From Rhodococcus sp. 14-1411-2a (GTDB lineage Bacteria > Actinomycetota > Actinomycetes > Mycobacteriales > Mycobacteriaceae), in assembly GCF_002259485.1 (NCBI RefSeq), contig NZ_NPGA01000015.1, positions 496,001 to 560,000 of the forward strand: a stretch of DNA of 64,000 bases, given 5' to 3'. The position numbers were made by a program, and so were the translations under genes. The first letter of the stretch is position 1, and the number at the start of each line of letters is the position of its first letter. Below the pieces are notes generated by a model. It was not told the DNA's origin and did not search any database. It saw nothing but the letters and a program-made list of their open reading frames with translations. Positions 8,131-17,052 of this stretch are shown here, in pieces.

Positions 8131-11100
8131 GACTGCATTCACTCGAGATCACCGCCTTCGGCCCCTTCGCGGGCACCGAGACGGTGGACTTCGACGCACT
8201 GGGAGCCGACGGGCTCTTCCTGTTGCACGGGCAGACCGGAGCAGGCAAGACGACGGTGCTCGACGCCGTGGCGTTCGCGCTGTACGGAACAGTGCCCGGA
8301 GCTCGTCGTGAAGGCAAGCGACTGCTGTCCGATCACGCAGCCAAAGGCGCGGTGCCACAGGTCACGTTGGAGGCGACACTCGCTGGGCGACGCATCAGAA
8401 TAGTGCGCAGTCCGGAGTTCCTGCGGCCCAAGCTCCGCAGCACGGGCACCACCAAGCAGCACGCCAAAGCCAGTCTCACCTGGCTCGACGGCCGCGGGCA
8501 GAACCTCACCCGGCTCAACGAGATCGGTGACGCCGTCAACGCGCTGCTCGGAATGAGTGCCGACCAGTTCTTCCAGGTGGTGCTGTTGCCGCAGGGTGAG
8601 TTCGCGCGATTCCTCCGAGCCGACAGCGACGAACGCGGCAATCTGCTCGAAAGGCTCTTCGACACAGGCCGATTCGGTGATGTCGAAGAGTGGTTCGCGC
8701 AGCGCCGCCGGGAGCTGGCCGCCGAACTCGCGGACGCTCACCACGCCATCGACATCATGCTCGGCCGGGTGTCGCAGGCATCGGGGATACCCGAGCCCGC
8801 GGGCGAGGACGGCGAGCAGCCGGACCCGCTCGAGTGGGCGGCCGACGTCCTGGCCGATGCCCGGCAGAATCGGACTCTCGCGCAAGGTCGGGCGGTGCTG
8901 ATCGACGCGGCAGCTCGGCGTGCGTCGACAGCTCTGACGAAGGCCACCACCGTTCTCGATCTGCAGCGTCGTCGGGCTCTCGCCGAGGCGCAGCTCGTGC
9001 AGTATCGGGAGGGCGAGACGGCGCGAGCTGCGCGCAGAACCGAGCTCGCCGATTCCGCGGCCGCCGGACCGATCGCGGCCACTGCCGCAGACCTCCGTCT
9101 CGCCCGCCGGACGACCGAGGCCGCGACCTCCTCACTCGCGGCGGCGGAGCGTGCGCTGCCGGCAACGGCGGAGGGTCGACGCTTTCACGCTGCGTTGCAC
9201 TGGCCACCCGAGCCCGCGGATCCGTCGGACGAGCGCACGGTCGTTGCACAGTTCGTGCGTGACTGGACCACCGACGTCGCCCGGTTGCAGTCGCTGCTCG
9301 GTCTCGCCCGCGAGGCCGACCGACTCGACGGCACCCTCGTCGAATATCGTGCGCAGCAACGCACTACCGCAGCGGCAATCGAACGCACCGTGCAATCGCA
9401 GGCCTCGATGCCCGAGAAGATCGCAGCGGTCGAATCGCGGATGGCACGAGCCGCCTCGGCTGTGGCGGAGTTGCCGGGCCTCGAGGAGCGCTGCAGTCGG
9501 GCCCGCGCGGCAGCCGAGTCGGCTCTCGAACTGGTACGCACACGTGCGACTCTGGCCGAGGCCGAACGTGCCCGCGACAGCGCCCGGGCAGCGCACAACA
9601 CCGCCCGGGAGCACCTGCTCGATCTCCGTGAGCGACGCCTCGACGGGATGGCCGCCGAGCTGGCGGCCCGTCTGGAGGCGGGCGAGCCGTGCGTCGTGTG
9701 CGGATCGGAGGTGCACCCGTATCCCGCTGCAGCGTCGACGTCGACGGTGACCAAGGCACAGGAAGACAAGGCCGCTGCCGCAGAACGCAAGGCCGCTGCC
9801 GTGCTCGATCAGGCGGTGGCGGTTGTCGCTCGAGCTCAACGGGACGTGGATCTGCTGCACGACCGCACCGGTGGGGCATCCGCTGCGGAGTCGGCCCAGA
9901 CGCTCGATGCCGCGACCACCGCAGTGCAGGACGCGCGTGCGCGTGCCGCCGATGTCGAACCGGCAACCGCTGAGCTCGATCGCCTGCGGAGCGAGTCGGA
10001 CGCGCTGACGGTCACGCTCCACGACCTGGTTGCCTCGCGGAGTGCCGTGGACGAGCGCATCGCGGCCACCGAGGAATCGCTGACGCAGATGCGTGCGTCG
10101 GTGGCCGAGGAAGTGGACGAGGGCGCGTCGCTGGCCGACCGAATCGCGGAGCGAGAAGCGCTGATCGACGGTGCCCGGCGAATTCAGGAAGCGCGTATCG
10201 CCTGGCTCGACGCCACTGCGCGGGCCGATGCGCTGGCAGCAGAACTGGACCGTCGGGTGGAGGCGTCGAACTTCGAGTCCGTCGACGCCGCGGCCGGGGC
10301 AGTGCTGACCGCAAACCGCGTCGAGCAGATCGAGACCGAGCTGCGTACCGCCGAGGAGACGCGTGCGCATGCCGAGCACGTGCTGCGCGACCCCACCATC
10401 GTGGACGTGGCCGGTCGGCCGCCGGTGGATCTGGTCCCGCTGGAGCAGGCGTGCGCCGAGATGGACGACGAGGTCAGGGTCGCCGCTGCGGCGGTGGCGG
10501 AATGTCGAAGGCGCGCAGACGATCTGGAACGGTTGATCGCCGAATTGTTCACCGCGGCCCAGGCCATCGCGCCGCAACGTGCGGAATTCGACGAGCTCGC
10601 CAACTTGGCGGACGTGGTGGCAGGCCGGGGACAGAATGCACGCAAGATGTCGTTGCGCTCGTACGTCCTCGCGTCTCGACTCGAGGATGTCGCCGAGTCC
10701 GCATCCGCGCGGCTGCGTCGAATGTCTTCGGGACGATACGAATTCGTGCACTCCGACGAGGCAGGCGTCCGCGGCAAACGGGGCGGTCTCGGACTGGACA
10801 TCAGGGACGACTACACCGGTGTGGTGCGCTCGGCCAAGACACTGTCGGGCGGTGAGGCATTTCTCGCGTCGCTCTCGCTCGCGTTGGGCCTCGCCGATGT
10901 CGTGGCTGCCGAATCCGGTGGTGTCGTCCTCGACACCATGTTCATCGACGAAGGATTCGGCACGCTCGACGCCGACACCCTCGAATCGGTGATGGCGGTT
11001 CTCGACGAACTACGTGCGGGTGGACGCGTCGTCGGCGTCGTCAGTCACGTCGACGAGATGCGTCAGCGCATTCCCAGTCGCCTCTACGTCAAGCGGGAGC

Positions 11101-11135
11101 GCACCGGATCCACGCTTCAGGTAGTGGCTTCCTGA
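8127..11135 (+). CDS. sbcC: Exonuclease SbcCD subunit C (Rad50/SMC-type ATPase)
   Basis: This is the ATPase partner of SbcD (1002 residues). The Walker A motif is GQTGAGKTT at 35-43. Two long coiled-coil arms flank the zinc hook CVVCGSEVHPYP, whose cysteines are 522 and 525. The ABC signature LSGGE is at 906-910, and the Walker B region LDTMFIDEGFGTLD has Asp941 and Glu942. The Q-loop region QFFQVVLLPQGEFARFL is typical of SbcC. The length matches the family. The gene overlaps sbcD by four bases at its start. It also overlaps the end of the convergent AI-2E permease gene by 19 bases. Confidence 0.97.
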   Translation: MRLHSLEITAFGPFAGTETVDFDALGADGLFLLHGQTGAGKTTVLDAVAFALYGTVPGARREGKRLLSDHAAKGAVPQVTLEATLAGRRIRIVRSPEFLRPKLRSTGTTKQHAKASLTWLDGRGQNLTRLNEIGDAVNALLGMSADQFFQVVLLPQGEFARFLRADSDERGNLLERLFDTGRFGDVEEWFAQRRRELAAELADAHHAIDIMLGRVSQASGIPEPAGEDGEQPDPLEWAADVLADARQNRTLAQGRAVLIDAAARRASTALTKATTVLDLQRRRALAEAQLVQYREGETARAARRTELADSAAAGPIAATAADLRLARRTTEAATSSLAAAERALPATAEGRRFHAALHWPPEPADPSDERTVVAQFVRDWTTDVARLQSLLGLAREADRLDGTLVEYRAQQRTTAAAIERTVQSQASMPEKIAAVESRMARAASAVAELPGLEERCSRARAAAESALELVRTRATLAEAERARDSARAAHNTAREHLLDLRERRLDGMAAELAARLEAGEPCVVCGSEVHPYPAAASTSTVTKAQEDKAAAAERKAAAVLDQAVAVVARAQRDVDLLHDRTGGASAAESAQTLDAATTAVQDARARAADVEPATAELDRLRSESDALTVTLHDLVASRSAVDERIAATEESLTQMRASVAEEVDEGASLADRIAEREALIDGARRIQEARIAWLDATARADALAAELDRRVEASNFESVDAAAGAVLTANRVEQIETELRTAEETRAHAEHVLRDPTIVDVAGRPPVDLVPLEQACAEMDDEVRVAAAAVAECRRRADDLERLIAELFTAAQAIAPQRAEFDELANLADVVAGRGQNARKMSLRSYVLASRLEDVAESASARLRRMSSGRYEFVHSDEAGVRGKRGGLGLDIRDDYTGVVRSAKTLSGGEAFLASLSLALGLADVVAAESGGVVLDTMFIDEGFGTLDADTLESVMAVLDELRAGGRVVGVVSHVDEMRQRIPSRLYVKRERTGSTLQVVAS

Positions 11136-12352
11136 CCCGAGTCCTTCTTGTCGGAGTTCTTCTCCTCGTCGAGGCCGGCCTGCTCCTCGGTCAACCCGTC
11201 GGGCGGCGGGATTTTGTCCTCTAGCTCGTCCTGGTCCGGTTCGTTCGAGCGCGCATCGATCTGCTCGGACAGGTACCGGATCAGCACGGCCGCAACCGCC
11301 GCAGCCGGGACGGCCAGGAACGCGCCGATGATGCCGAACAGTGAGCTGCCTGCCGTCACGGCGAGCAGCACGATCGCCGGATGCAGGTTCATGCTGCGGC
11401 TCTGCAGGATCGGCTGCAGCACATTGCCTTCCAACTGCTGTACCGCGACGATGATGGCGAGCACGATCAGTGCAGTGGTCAGCCCGTTCGCAACCAGGGC
11501 CACCAGCACAGCGAGTGCGCCGGCGACGAACGCTCCGACGATCGGAATGAAGCCACCGATGAACGTCAGGGTCGCCAGCACCAGCGCCAGCGGAACGCCG
11601 AGAATGACCAGGCCGAGACCGATGAAGAATGCATCGATGAAACTGACGATGGCCTGAGTTCGGATGAATCCGCCGAGGGTCGCCCACATCCGTGAGAGCA
11701 CCTCGCCCAGATGGGTTCCGGCGCGGCCACCGGAGAACCCGTGCAACCACGGCAGAAACTTCGGTCCGTCCTTGACGAAGAAGAACGTCAACACCAACAC
11801 CAACGCCAGAGTGACCAACAGCGAGCCGGCGGCGGATACGCCGGTGAACACGCCGGTGGCGATGACCTCCCCGCTGTCCTGTAGCCGCGACACGATCGCC
11901 GACACGGCCGAGTCGATCTGGTCGTCGCCGATGTTCAGCGGCGGCCCCTTCAACCAGTCCTGTACCTGTGCGATACCGCCCGATGCCTGGTCTACCAGCT
12001 CCGGTGCCTGCTCGGCGACCGACGGAACGATCAGAGTGATGATGCCGCCGATGACGACGAAGAACACCACGAGCGATACCGACGCGGCGAGGGCGGGAGG
12101 AAATCCCAGACGCATCATCAGTTTGGCCGGCGGCCACAGTACCGTCGCGACGATGACGGCGAGCAGGACCGGCAGCAGGATCACCCAGAACTGCCCGATC
12201 AGCCAGCCCAACACCCACGCCCCGGCTGCGATCGCAATGAGGATCAGCGACCACTTGGCCAGCCACATACCGCCGACCCCGATGAGGTCACCACGATCGC
12301 TGCCGGACGTCGTGGACTTCGACGGACTGCCGGGCACTGCCGATTCGGTCAC
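11117..12352 (-). CDS. AI-2E family transporter (membrane permease)
   Basis: This is a member of the AI-2E/UPF0118 permease family, whose substrates are diverse; some export AI-2, others move ions or siderophores. Seven to eight membrane segments are visible between residues about 30 and 360 (WSLILIAIAAGAWVLGWLIG, FWVILLPVLLAVIVATVLW, ALAASVSLVVFFVVIGGIITLIV). The family motif region reads GLVILGVPLALVLATLTFIGGFIPIVGAFVAG and NVLQPILQSRSMNLHPAIVLLAV. The tail is charged and disordered. I chose GTG 12352 because GAGGAAG lies upstream; an in-frame ATG at 12397 gives a longer N-terminus. The result is 411 residues. The substrate cannot be told from sequence. Confidence 0.88.
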   Translation of the reverse strand: MTESAVPGSPSKSTTSGSDRGDLIGVGGMWLAKWSLILIAIAAGAWVLGWLIGQFWVILLPVLLAVIVATVLWPPAKLMMRLGFPPALAASVSLVVFFVVIGGIITLIVPSVAEQAPELVDQASGGIAQVQDWLKGPPLNIGDDQIDSAVSAIVSRLQDSGEVIATGVFTGVSAAGSLLVTLALVLVLTFFFVKDGPKFLPWLHGFSGGRAGTHLGEVLSRMWATLGGFIRTQAIVSFIDAFFIGLGLVILGVPLALVLATLTFIGGFIPIVGAFVAGALAVLVALVANGLTTALIVLAIIVAVQQLEGNVLQPILQSRSMNLHPAIVLLAVTAGSSLFGIIGAFLAVPAAAVAAVLIRYLSEQIDARSNEPDQDELEDKIPPPDGLTEEQAGLDEEKNSDKKDSGQEATT

Positions 12353-12448
12353 TGTGGCTTCCTCACATTCGGCGGATGGCGGATCGTGAAGAACCATAAC
12401 GTCTCGGTATGCCCAGCTGTATGTCACCGCCGTCCAAGGCGAGGCCTT

Positions 12449-12946
12449 TCAGGCCGCCTCGTGTGCCAACAGCCATTCCTTGACGGGCAGGCCCCAGCGA
12501 AAACCGCCGAGGGCCCCGCCGATTCGAACCACCCGATGGCACGGCACGAACAGTGCAGCCGCATTGCGCGCGCATGCCGACGCAGCACCACGGATGGCTG
12601 CCGGTCTACCCGACAGTTCTGCGAACTCGGAGTAGGTCACCGGCGCACCGGGTTCGACAGTGCGCAGAACTCCCCAGGCGTGCATGAGAAATTCGCCGGA
12701 TCGTTGCGCGACGGCAACGGAGTCGATGACGGTCAGCTCACCGCGGTGATAGCTCTCGACGGCGCGCGTCACATCGCCGAGATCGGCCGCCGTGCGCACG
12801 CTGTCGGGGCGCATCGTCGGGTGGATCAGGACGCGGAGTTCTTCGACATCGGCGGTCCACCCGGATGCCAGGACGCGCTGATCGGCGTCGACGATGGTGG
12901 TGAACGGGCCTATCGGGGTGTCCTGGGTGGCGGCGGTGGCAGTCAT
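12449..12946 (-). CDS. ogt: Methylated-DNA--protein-cysteine methyltransferase (Ogt)
   Basis: This is the suicide repair enzyme that removes methyl groups from O6-methylguanine and O4-methylthymine in DNA. The 165-residue protein has the acceptor motif LFVPCHRVVRIGG, with the acceptor being Cys136. Before it is the winged-helix DNA-binding stretch TYSEFAELSGRPAAIRGAASACARN. The start ATG at 12946 overlaps the stop of the upstream AdaA-AlkA fusion as ATGA, so the two repair proteins are made together. The TGA lies within an imperfect hairpin (about 12445-12470) that could mark the 3' end of the transcript. Confidence 0.94.
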   Translation of the reverse strand: MTATAATQDTPIGPFTTIVDADQRVLASGWTADVEELRVLIHPTMRPDSVRTAADLGDVTRAVESYHRGELTVIDSVAVAQRSGEFLMHAWGVLRTVEPGAPVTYSEFAELSGRPAAIRGAASACARNAAALFVPCHRVVRIGGALGGFRWGLPVKEWLLAHEAA

Positions 12947-14409
12947 TGCTGTCTTCTTTCCAATGCGGTGATCCACAGGTGCATCGAGACGTACGAACGC
13001 CACGGTGCCCAGCGCTGCGAATTCTTCAACGAAACGTCCAAAGCCTCTGCGCCTTGGCGGACGACGAGATCGGTATCGAGCAGAACATCGGGATCGCCGA
13101 GCAGCCGCATCACGACGTATCGGGCGGTCCAGGGTCCGATTCCTTTGAGCGCGAGCAGTTCTCGCTCCAGTTCCGGCCCTTCTCGCGCAGGATGGAGCAC
13201 GACGGTTCCCGACGTGATGGCGTCGGCGACGCGGATGACGGTCTGGACCCGGGCGGCAGGTCCGGTGAGTACCTCGTGGCCTCGTTCGGCGATGACGGCA
13301 GGTTCGGGAAACAGTCTGGTGACGGTGTCGTTGCCGAGATCGAGTGGTGCACCGAGAGCGTCGACGAGTCGGGCGGTGTGGGTGGCCGCGGCCTTCAACG
13401 AGATCTGTTGTCCGATCACTGTGCGCAGCAACATCTCTGCGCCGTCGACCACTCCCAGGGCGCGGATGCCCGGGTGGGCGTCGACGCTCGGTGCCAACTG
13501 AGGGTCTGCGCTCAGTGCGTCGTCGACGGCGAGTGGATCGGCATCGAGATCGAGGAGGTGTCGGATGCGGGCGACGGCAGGAGTCAGATCGCGCATGTCC
13601 TGCAATGTCACTGCGGCGCTGACGAATCCGTCCATCACCCGTAGTGCCACGAGCCCGGCGGCGTGCGGCAGGCTCAGAGATCGCACGTATTCGCCGTCCT
13701 CGGAGAACGATTCGATGCCCTCGACCACGTGGCCCCGCAGGAACCACTCGATCCAGCCGCGGTCGAGTGGCGGGCGGTACGGCAAGCGCAGGGTGACGGT
13801 TCCGCCCGCGGTCGGTACGGCAGTGCGGTGCGCTTCTCGACGCAACGTCGACGGGTCGACGGCGAAGACTTCCTTGACGGTGTCGTTGAACTGCCGGACG
13901 CTGGAGAAGCCGGCCGCGAAGGCGATGTCGGCCATCGACATGTCGGTGGTCTGAATGAGCGTGCGGGCGGTGTGGGCGCGGTGCGCGCGGGCCAGCGCGA
14001 GCGGGCCTGCACCGACCTCGGCCGTGAGCACGCGGGTCAGCTGCCGAGTCGAGTAGCCGAGGGTGCTGGCGAGGCCGTCGACGCCACCGCGTTCGACGGC
14101 TCCGTCGGAGATCAGCCGCATGGCCCGAGAACTGAGGTCCGAGTGGATGTTCCAGCGTGGGGAACCGGGGGTGGCGTCGGGCTGGCAGCGGCGGCAGGCT
14201 CGGTAGCCGGATTGTTGCGCCGCCGCTGCGGTGGCGAGAAACGAGACGTTGCCCGGCTTGGGTGTGCGGGCCGGGCAGGAGGGTCGGCAGTAGATGCCGG
14301 TGGTGGAGACGGCGGTGAAGAACTGGCCGTCGAACCGTGCGTCACGCGAGGAGACCGCGCGATAACACCGATCGAAGTCCAGTTCTTGCACCTGCCGTTC
14401 ACTGCTCAT
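12943..14409 (-). CDS. AdaA regulator fused to AlkA DNA glycosylase
   Basis: This bifunctional protein of 488 residues senses and repairs alkylation. Residues 1-80 are the Ada zinc domain, with Cys41, Cys45, Cys72 and Cys75 (YCRPSCPAR, ACRRCQPD). Cys41 is the expected methylphosphotriester acceptor that turns the protein into an activator. An AraC-type helix-turn-helix covers about 90-185 (LGYSTRQLTRVL, IAFAAGFSSVRQFNDTVKEVF). The AlkA N-terminal domain and HhH-GPD glycosylase follow, with LLALKGIGPWTARYV and the catalytic Asp447 in LLDTDLVVR. It removes 3-methyladenine-type lesions. It is likely autoregulated and heads an operon with ogt. This fusion is well known in actinobacteria (M. tuberculosis alkA). 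Confidence 0.94.
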   Translation of the reverse strand: MSSERQVQELDFDRCYRAVSSRDARFDGQFFTAVSTTGIYCRPSCPARTPKPGNVSFLATAAAAQQSGYRACRRCQPDATPGSPRWNIHSDLSSRAMRLISDGAVERGGVDGLASTLGYSTRQLTRVLTAEVGAGPLALARAHRAHTARTLIQTTDMSMADIAFAAGFSSVRQFNDTVKEVFAVDPSTLRREAHRTAVPTAGGTVTLRLPYRPPLDRGWIEWFLRGHVVEGIESFSEDGEYVRSLSLPHAAGLVALRVMDGFVSAAVTLQDMRDLTPAVARIRHLLDLDADPLAVDDALSADPQLAPSVDAHPGIRALGVVDGAEMLLRTVIGQQISLKAAATHTARLVDALGAPLDLGNDTVTRLFPEPAVIAERGHEVLTGPAARVQTVIRVADAITSGTVVLHPAREGPELERELLALKGIGPWTARYVVMRLLGDPDVLLDTDLVVRQGAEALDVSLKNSQRWAPWRSYVSMHLWITALERRQQ

Positions 14410-14466
14410 GCACCTACTGTGTCAGCGCGGACGCTTCGGTGCTAGCGGAAATCGGACATCACCGTG

Positions 14467-14637
14467 TCAGCAGCATCGAGCTCCTGGGTTCCGGTCCGCC
14501 TCCGCGTGCCTGTCCTTCCAGTACTGCCGCACGGTGGGCGGTTCCTGATCCGGATGGTGGCGGGCCAGATGGGCGACGTAGCGGTCGTAATCGTGATCGC
14601 CCATCACCGAGGTGATCCACCACCACAGCCCGCGCAT
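14467..14637 (-). CDS. YbdD/YjiX family small protein, partner of CstA
   Basis: This 56-residue protein begins MRGLWWWITSVMGDHDYDRY and continues VAHLARHHPD, PPTVRQYWKDRHAEAD, then ends in GARCC. This matches the YbdD/YjiX (DUF466) family, whose members are encoded directly behind CstA/BtsT transporters. In E. coli they are needed for pyruvate uptake by the transporter. The ATG directly follows the cstA stop codon (TAGATG), so it is translated with cstA. Its small size makes it easy to miss. Confidence 0.9.
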   Translation of the reverse strand: MRGLWWWITSVMGDHDYDRYVAHLARHHPDQEPPTVRQYWKDRHAEADRNPGARCC

Positions 14638-16911
14638 CTAGTGCGCCGATCCGGGGCGACGGACGGTGCCCGCCTCGATCAGCTCGTCCCATTCGGCCTG
14701 GATCTTCTTCTCGGCCGGGGTGAGCACGAAGCCGGTGGGGCCGAAGATCTTCGACGGCACCTCGGGCTCCTCGTTGTCGGGCAGGTTGTCTCCTCGAACT
14801 GCCTTGATGCACACCCATACTCCGGCGAACACGACGACCAGGACCAGTACCGCGAAGATGATCGACAGCATGCCCTGAATGAAGGTGTTGCGGATGACGG
14901 CGTCGATGGCCTCGGGGGTCTTGGCGCTGCCGAACTCGCTCAGGCCCTGCGCCTTGGCGTCGCGGAACTGGGAATGCTGCGTCCAGTAGCCGATGGCCGG
15001 GACGGAGGAGAAGATCTTCTGGTACGACGCGGTCATGGTGACGATCAGGTCCCACGCCAGCGGAACCCCGGGAATCCACGCCCACTTGTAGAGGCCGCGC
15101 TTGACGACGATGACCATCACCACCGTCAACGCGATGGCGGCAAGGAGCTGGTTGGCGATACCGAACAGCGGGAACAGGGTGTTGATGCCGCCCAGTGGAT
15201 CGGTGACGCCCATGAGAAGGATTGCGCCCCAGGCTGCGACGACGATCAGCGAGCAGATCCAGGCGCCGGGGCGCCACGACGGATCCTTGAACTTCTTGGC
15301 CGAGGCTCCGGGGAGGTTGCCGATGCTGTCGGAGAGCATGAAGCGTGCGACGCGGGTGCCTGCGTCGACCGTGGTGAGGATGAACAGTGCCTCGAACATG
15401 ATCGCGAAGTGATACCAGAACGACTTGAGCGATTCGCCGCCGAACACCTGGTGCAGTACCTCTGACATGCCGAACGCGAGTGTCGGTGCGCCGCCGGTGC
15501 GGGAGATGATCGTTTCCTCACCCACATCGGTTGCCGCCTGGCTCAATTCGGCCGGGGTGATGTCGCCGCCACTGAGGCCCAATCCGTTGACGTACGTCGC
15601 TGCAGTTTCCGGGGTGCCACCGGTCAGCGTGGAAGGAGCATTCAACGCGAAGTAGATGTGCTGATCGAGAACACAGGCGGTGATGAGCGCCATGATGGCG
15701 ACGAACGACTCGGTGAGCATGCCGCCGTAGCCGATCATGCGCATCTGCTTTTCCTTCTCCAGCAGCTTCGGCGTGGTGCCGGAGGAGATCAGAGCGTGGA
15801 AGCCCGACAGCGCGCCGCAGGCGATGGTGATGAACAGGAACGGGAACAGCGAGCCTGCGAACGCCGGGCCGTTGCCCTCGGTGGCGAAGCTCGTCATTGC
15901 GGGCATCTGGATCTCGGGACGCGCGATGAGGATGCCGACGGCGAGCAAGGCGATGGTGCCGACCTTCATGAACGTCGACAGGTAGTCGCGCGGGGCGAGC
16001 AGCAACCACACCGGCAGGATGCAGGCGAGCAGGCCGTAGCCGATCAGCAGCCAGGCGACGGTCACCTTGGAGAGGGTGAACCAGTCGGTGCCCCAGTCGG
16101 TCTCGGCAACCCAACCGCCGGCGACGATGGCGAGCAGCAGCAGGACGACGCCGATGAGTGAGACTTCGGTGACGTTGCCCGGCCGCAGGAAGCGCAGGTA
16201 GACGCCCATGAACAGTGCGATCGGAATGGTCAGTGCGATGGAGAAGACGCCCCACGGGCTTTCGGCGAGAGCGTTGACGACGACCAGTGCGAGGACCGCG
16301 ATGAGGATGATCATGATGACGAACACTGCAATCAGCGCGGCGGTGCCGCCGACGACTCCGAGTTCGTCGCGGGCCATCTGGCCGAGGCTGCGGCCGTGGC
16401 GACGCGTCGAGATCCACAGCACCAGGAAATCCTGTACGGCACCGGCGAACACGACGCCGATGATGATCCACATGGTGCCGGGCAGGTAGCCCATCTGAGC
16501 GGCGAGGACGGGGCCGACGAGCGGGCCTGCTCCGGCGATCGCGGCGAAGTGGTGGCCGAACAGCACCCGACGGTCCGTCGGCATGTAGTCCTTGCCGTTT
16601 TCCAGAATCTCGGCAGGAGTGGCGCGGTCGTCGCGTGGGAAGACGATCTTTCGTTCGATCAGCCTGGCGTAGAAGCGAAAAGCGAAGATGTACGTACACA
16701 CCGCGGCGATGACGAACCAGACGGCGTTGGGATTCTCTCCGCGGACGATCGCGATGATCGTCCACGCAACACCGCCGAGTAGGCCGATGGCGACGAGCAT
16801 CAGGCGCTTGATCGGGGTCATCGGATGTGACTCGACGACGCCGACCGGCGGTAGGTCGGGATCTGTCTTCAGCAATTCGACGTGTGGTTCGTCGGCCGCT
16901 TTCAGTGACAT
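14638..16911 (-). CDS. cstA: Carbon starvation protein CstA (pyruvate/peptide transporter)
   Basis: CstA is a large inner-membrane transporter for pyruvate and possibly peptides, induced when preferred carbon runs out. The 757-residue protein has about 16-18 membrane segments and the conserved blocks HFAAIAGAGPLVGPVLAAQMGYLPG, LWISTRRHGRSLGQMARDELG, FITIACGALSGFHALISSGTTPK and FNILTTVDAGTR-like ALFILTTVDAGTRVARF. I chose ATG 16911 (MSLKAADEPHVE), with GGAGA 10 bases upstream; 40 further codons upstream look non-coding. It forms a unit with ybdD. A CRP-like site and a short palindrome lie immediately upstream. Confidence 0.95.
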   Translation of the reverse strand: MSLKAADEPHVELLKTDPDLPPVGVVESHPMTPIKRLMLVAIGLLGGVAWTIIAIVRGENPNAVWFVIAAVCTYIFAFRFYARLIERKIVFPRDDRATPAEILENGKDYMPTDRRVLFGHHFAAIAGAGPLVGPVLAAQMGYLPGTMWIIIGVVFAGAVQDFLVLWISTRRHGRSLGQMARDELGVVGGTAALIAVFVIMIILIAVLALVVVNALAESPWGVFSIALTIPIALFMGVYLRFLRPGNVTEVSLIGVVLLLLAIVAGGWVAETDWGTDWFTLSKVTVAWLLIGYGLLACILPVWLLLAPRDYLSTFMKVGTIALLAVGILIARPEIQMPAMTSFATEGNGPAFAGSLFPFLFITIACGALSGFHALISSGTTPKLLEKEKQMRMIGYGGMLTESFVAIMALITACVLDQHIYFALNAPSTLTGGTPETAATYVNGLGLSGGDITPAELSQAATDVGEETIISRTGGAPTLAFGMSEVLHQVFGGESLKSFWYHFAIMFEALFILTTVDAGTRVARFMLSDSIGNLPGASAKKFKDPSWRPGAWICSLIVVAAWGAILLMGVTDPLGGINTLFPLFGIANQLLAAIALTVVMVIVVKRGLYKWAWIPGVPLAWDLIVTMTASYQKIFSSVPAIGYWTQHSQFRDAKAQGLSEFGSAKTPEAIDAVIRNTFIQGMLSIIFAVLVLVVVFAGVWVCIKAVRGDNLPDNEEPEVPSKIFGPTGFVLTPAEKKIQAEWDELIEAGTVRRPGSAH

Positions 16912-16926
16912 GTGTGGGGTCTCCAG

Positions 16927-16951
16927 GATCGCAGGTGTGACTGCGATCACC
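16927..16951. promoter_or_regulatory. CRP/GlxR-like operator upstream of cstA
   Basis: Bases 16936-16951 read TGTGACTGCGATCACC. This fits the TGTGA-N6-TCACA consensus of CRP/GlxR-family regulators at nine of ten fixed positions. It is embedded in a perfect inverted repeat, GATCGCAG-N6-CTGCGATC (16927-16948). It lies 25-40 bases before the cstA start codon. E. coli cstA is CRP-controlled; control here is an inference. Confidence 0.55.
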
Positions 16952-17052
16952 CTATGTGGGCCGCCGGTGTGCGTCCTCGAATCGACGCATCGCGGTGCGC
17001 CCGGCGGTCGCTGGAGTGCGACGAGCGGCAATCGCGGCGACGATGCCCGCGG

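Noticed and set aside
8690..9262. Out-of-frame plus-strand frame in sbcC suggesting a frameshift
   Set aside because: The sbcC frame is continuous from 8127 to 11135, with all motifs in order, so no frameshift is needed.
9132..10751. 539-codon minus-strand frame inside sbcC
   Set aside because: It is antisense to the sbcC coiled-coil and zinc-hook region, with an Arg/His-rich shadow composition.
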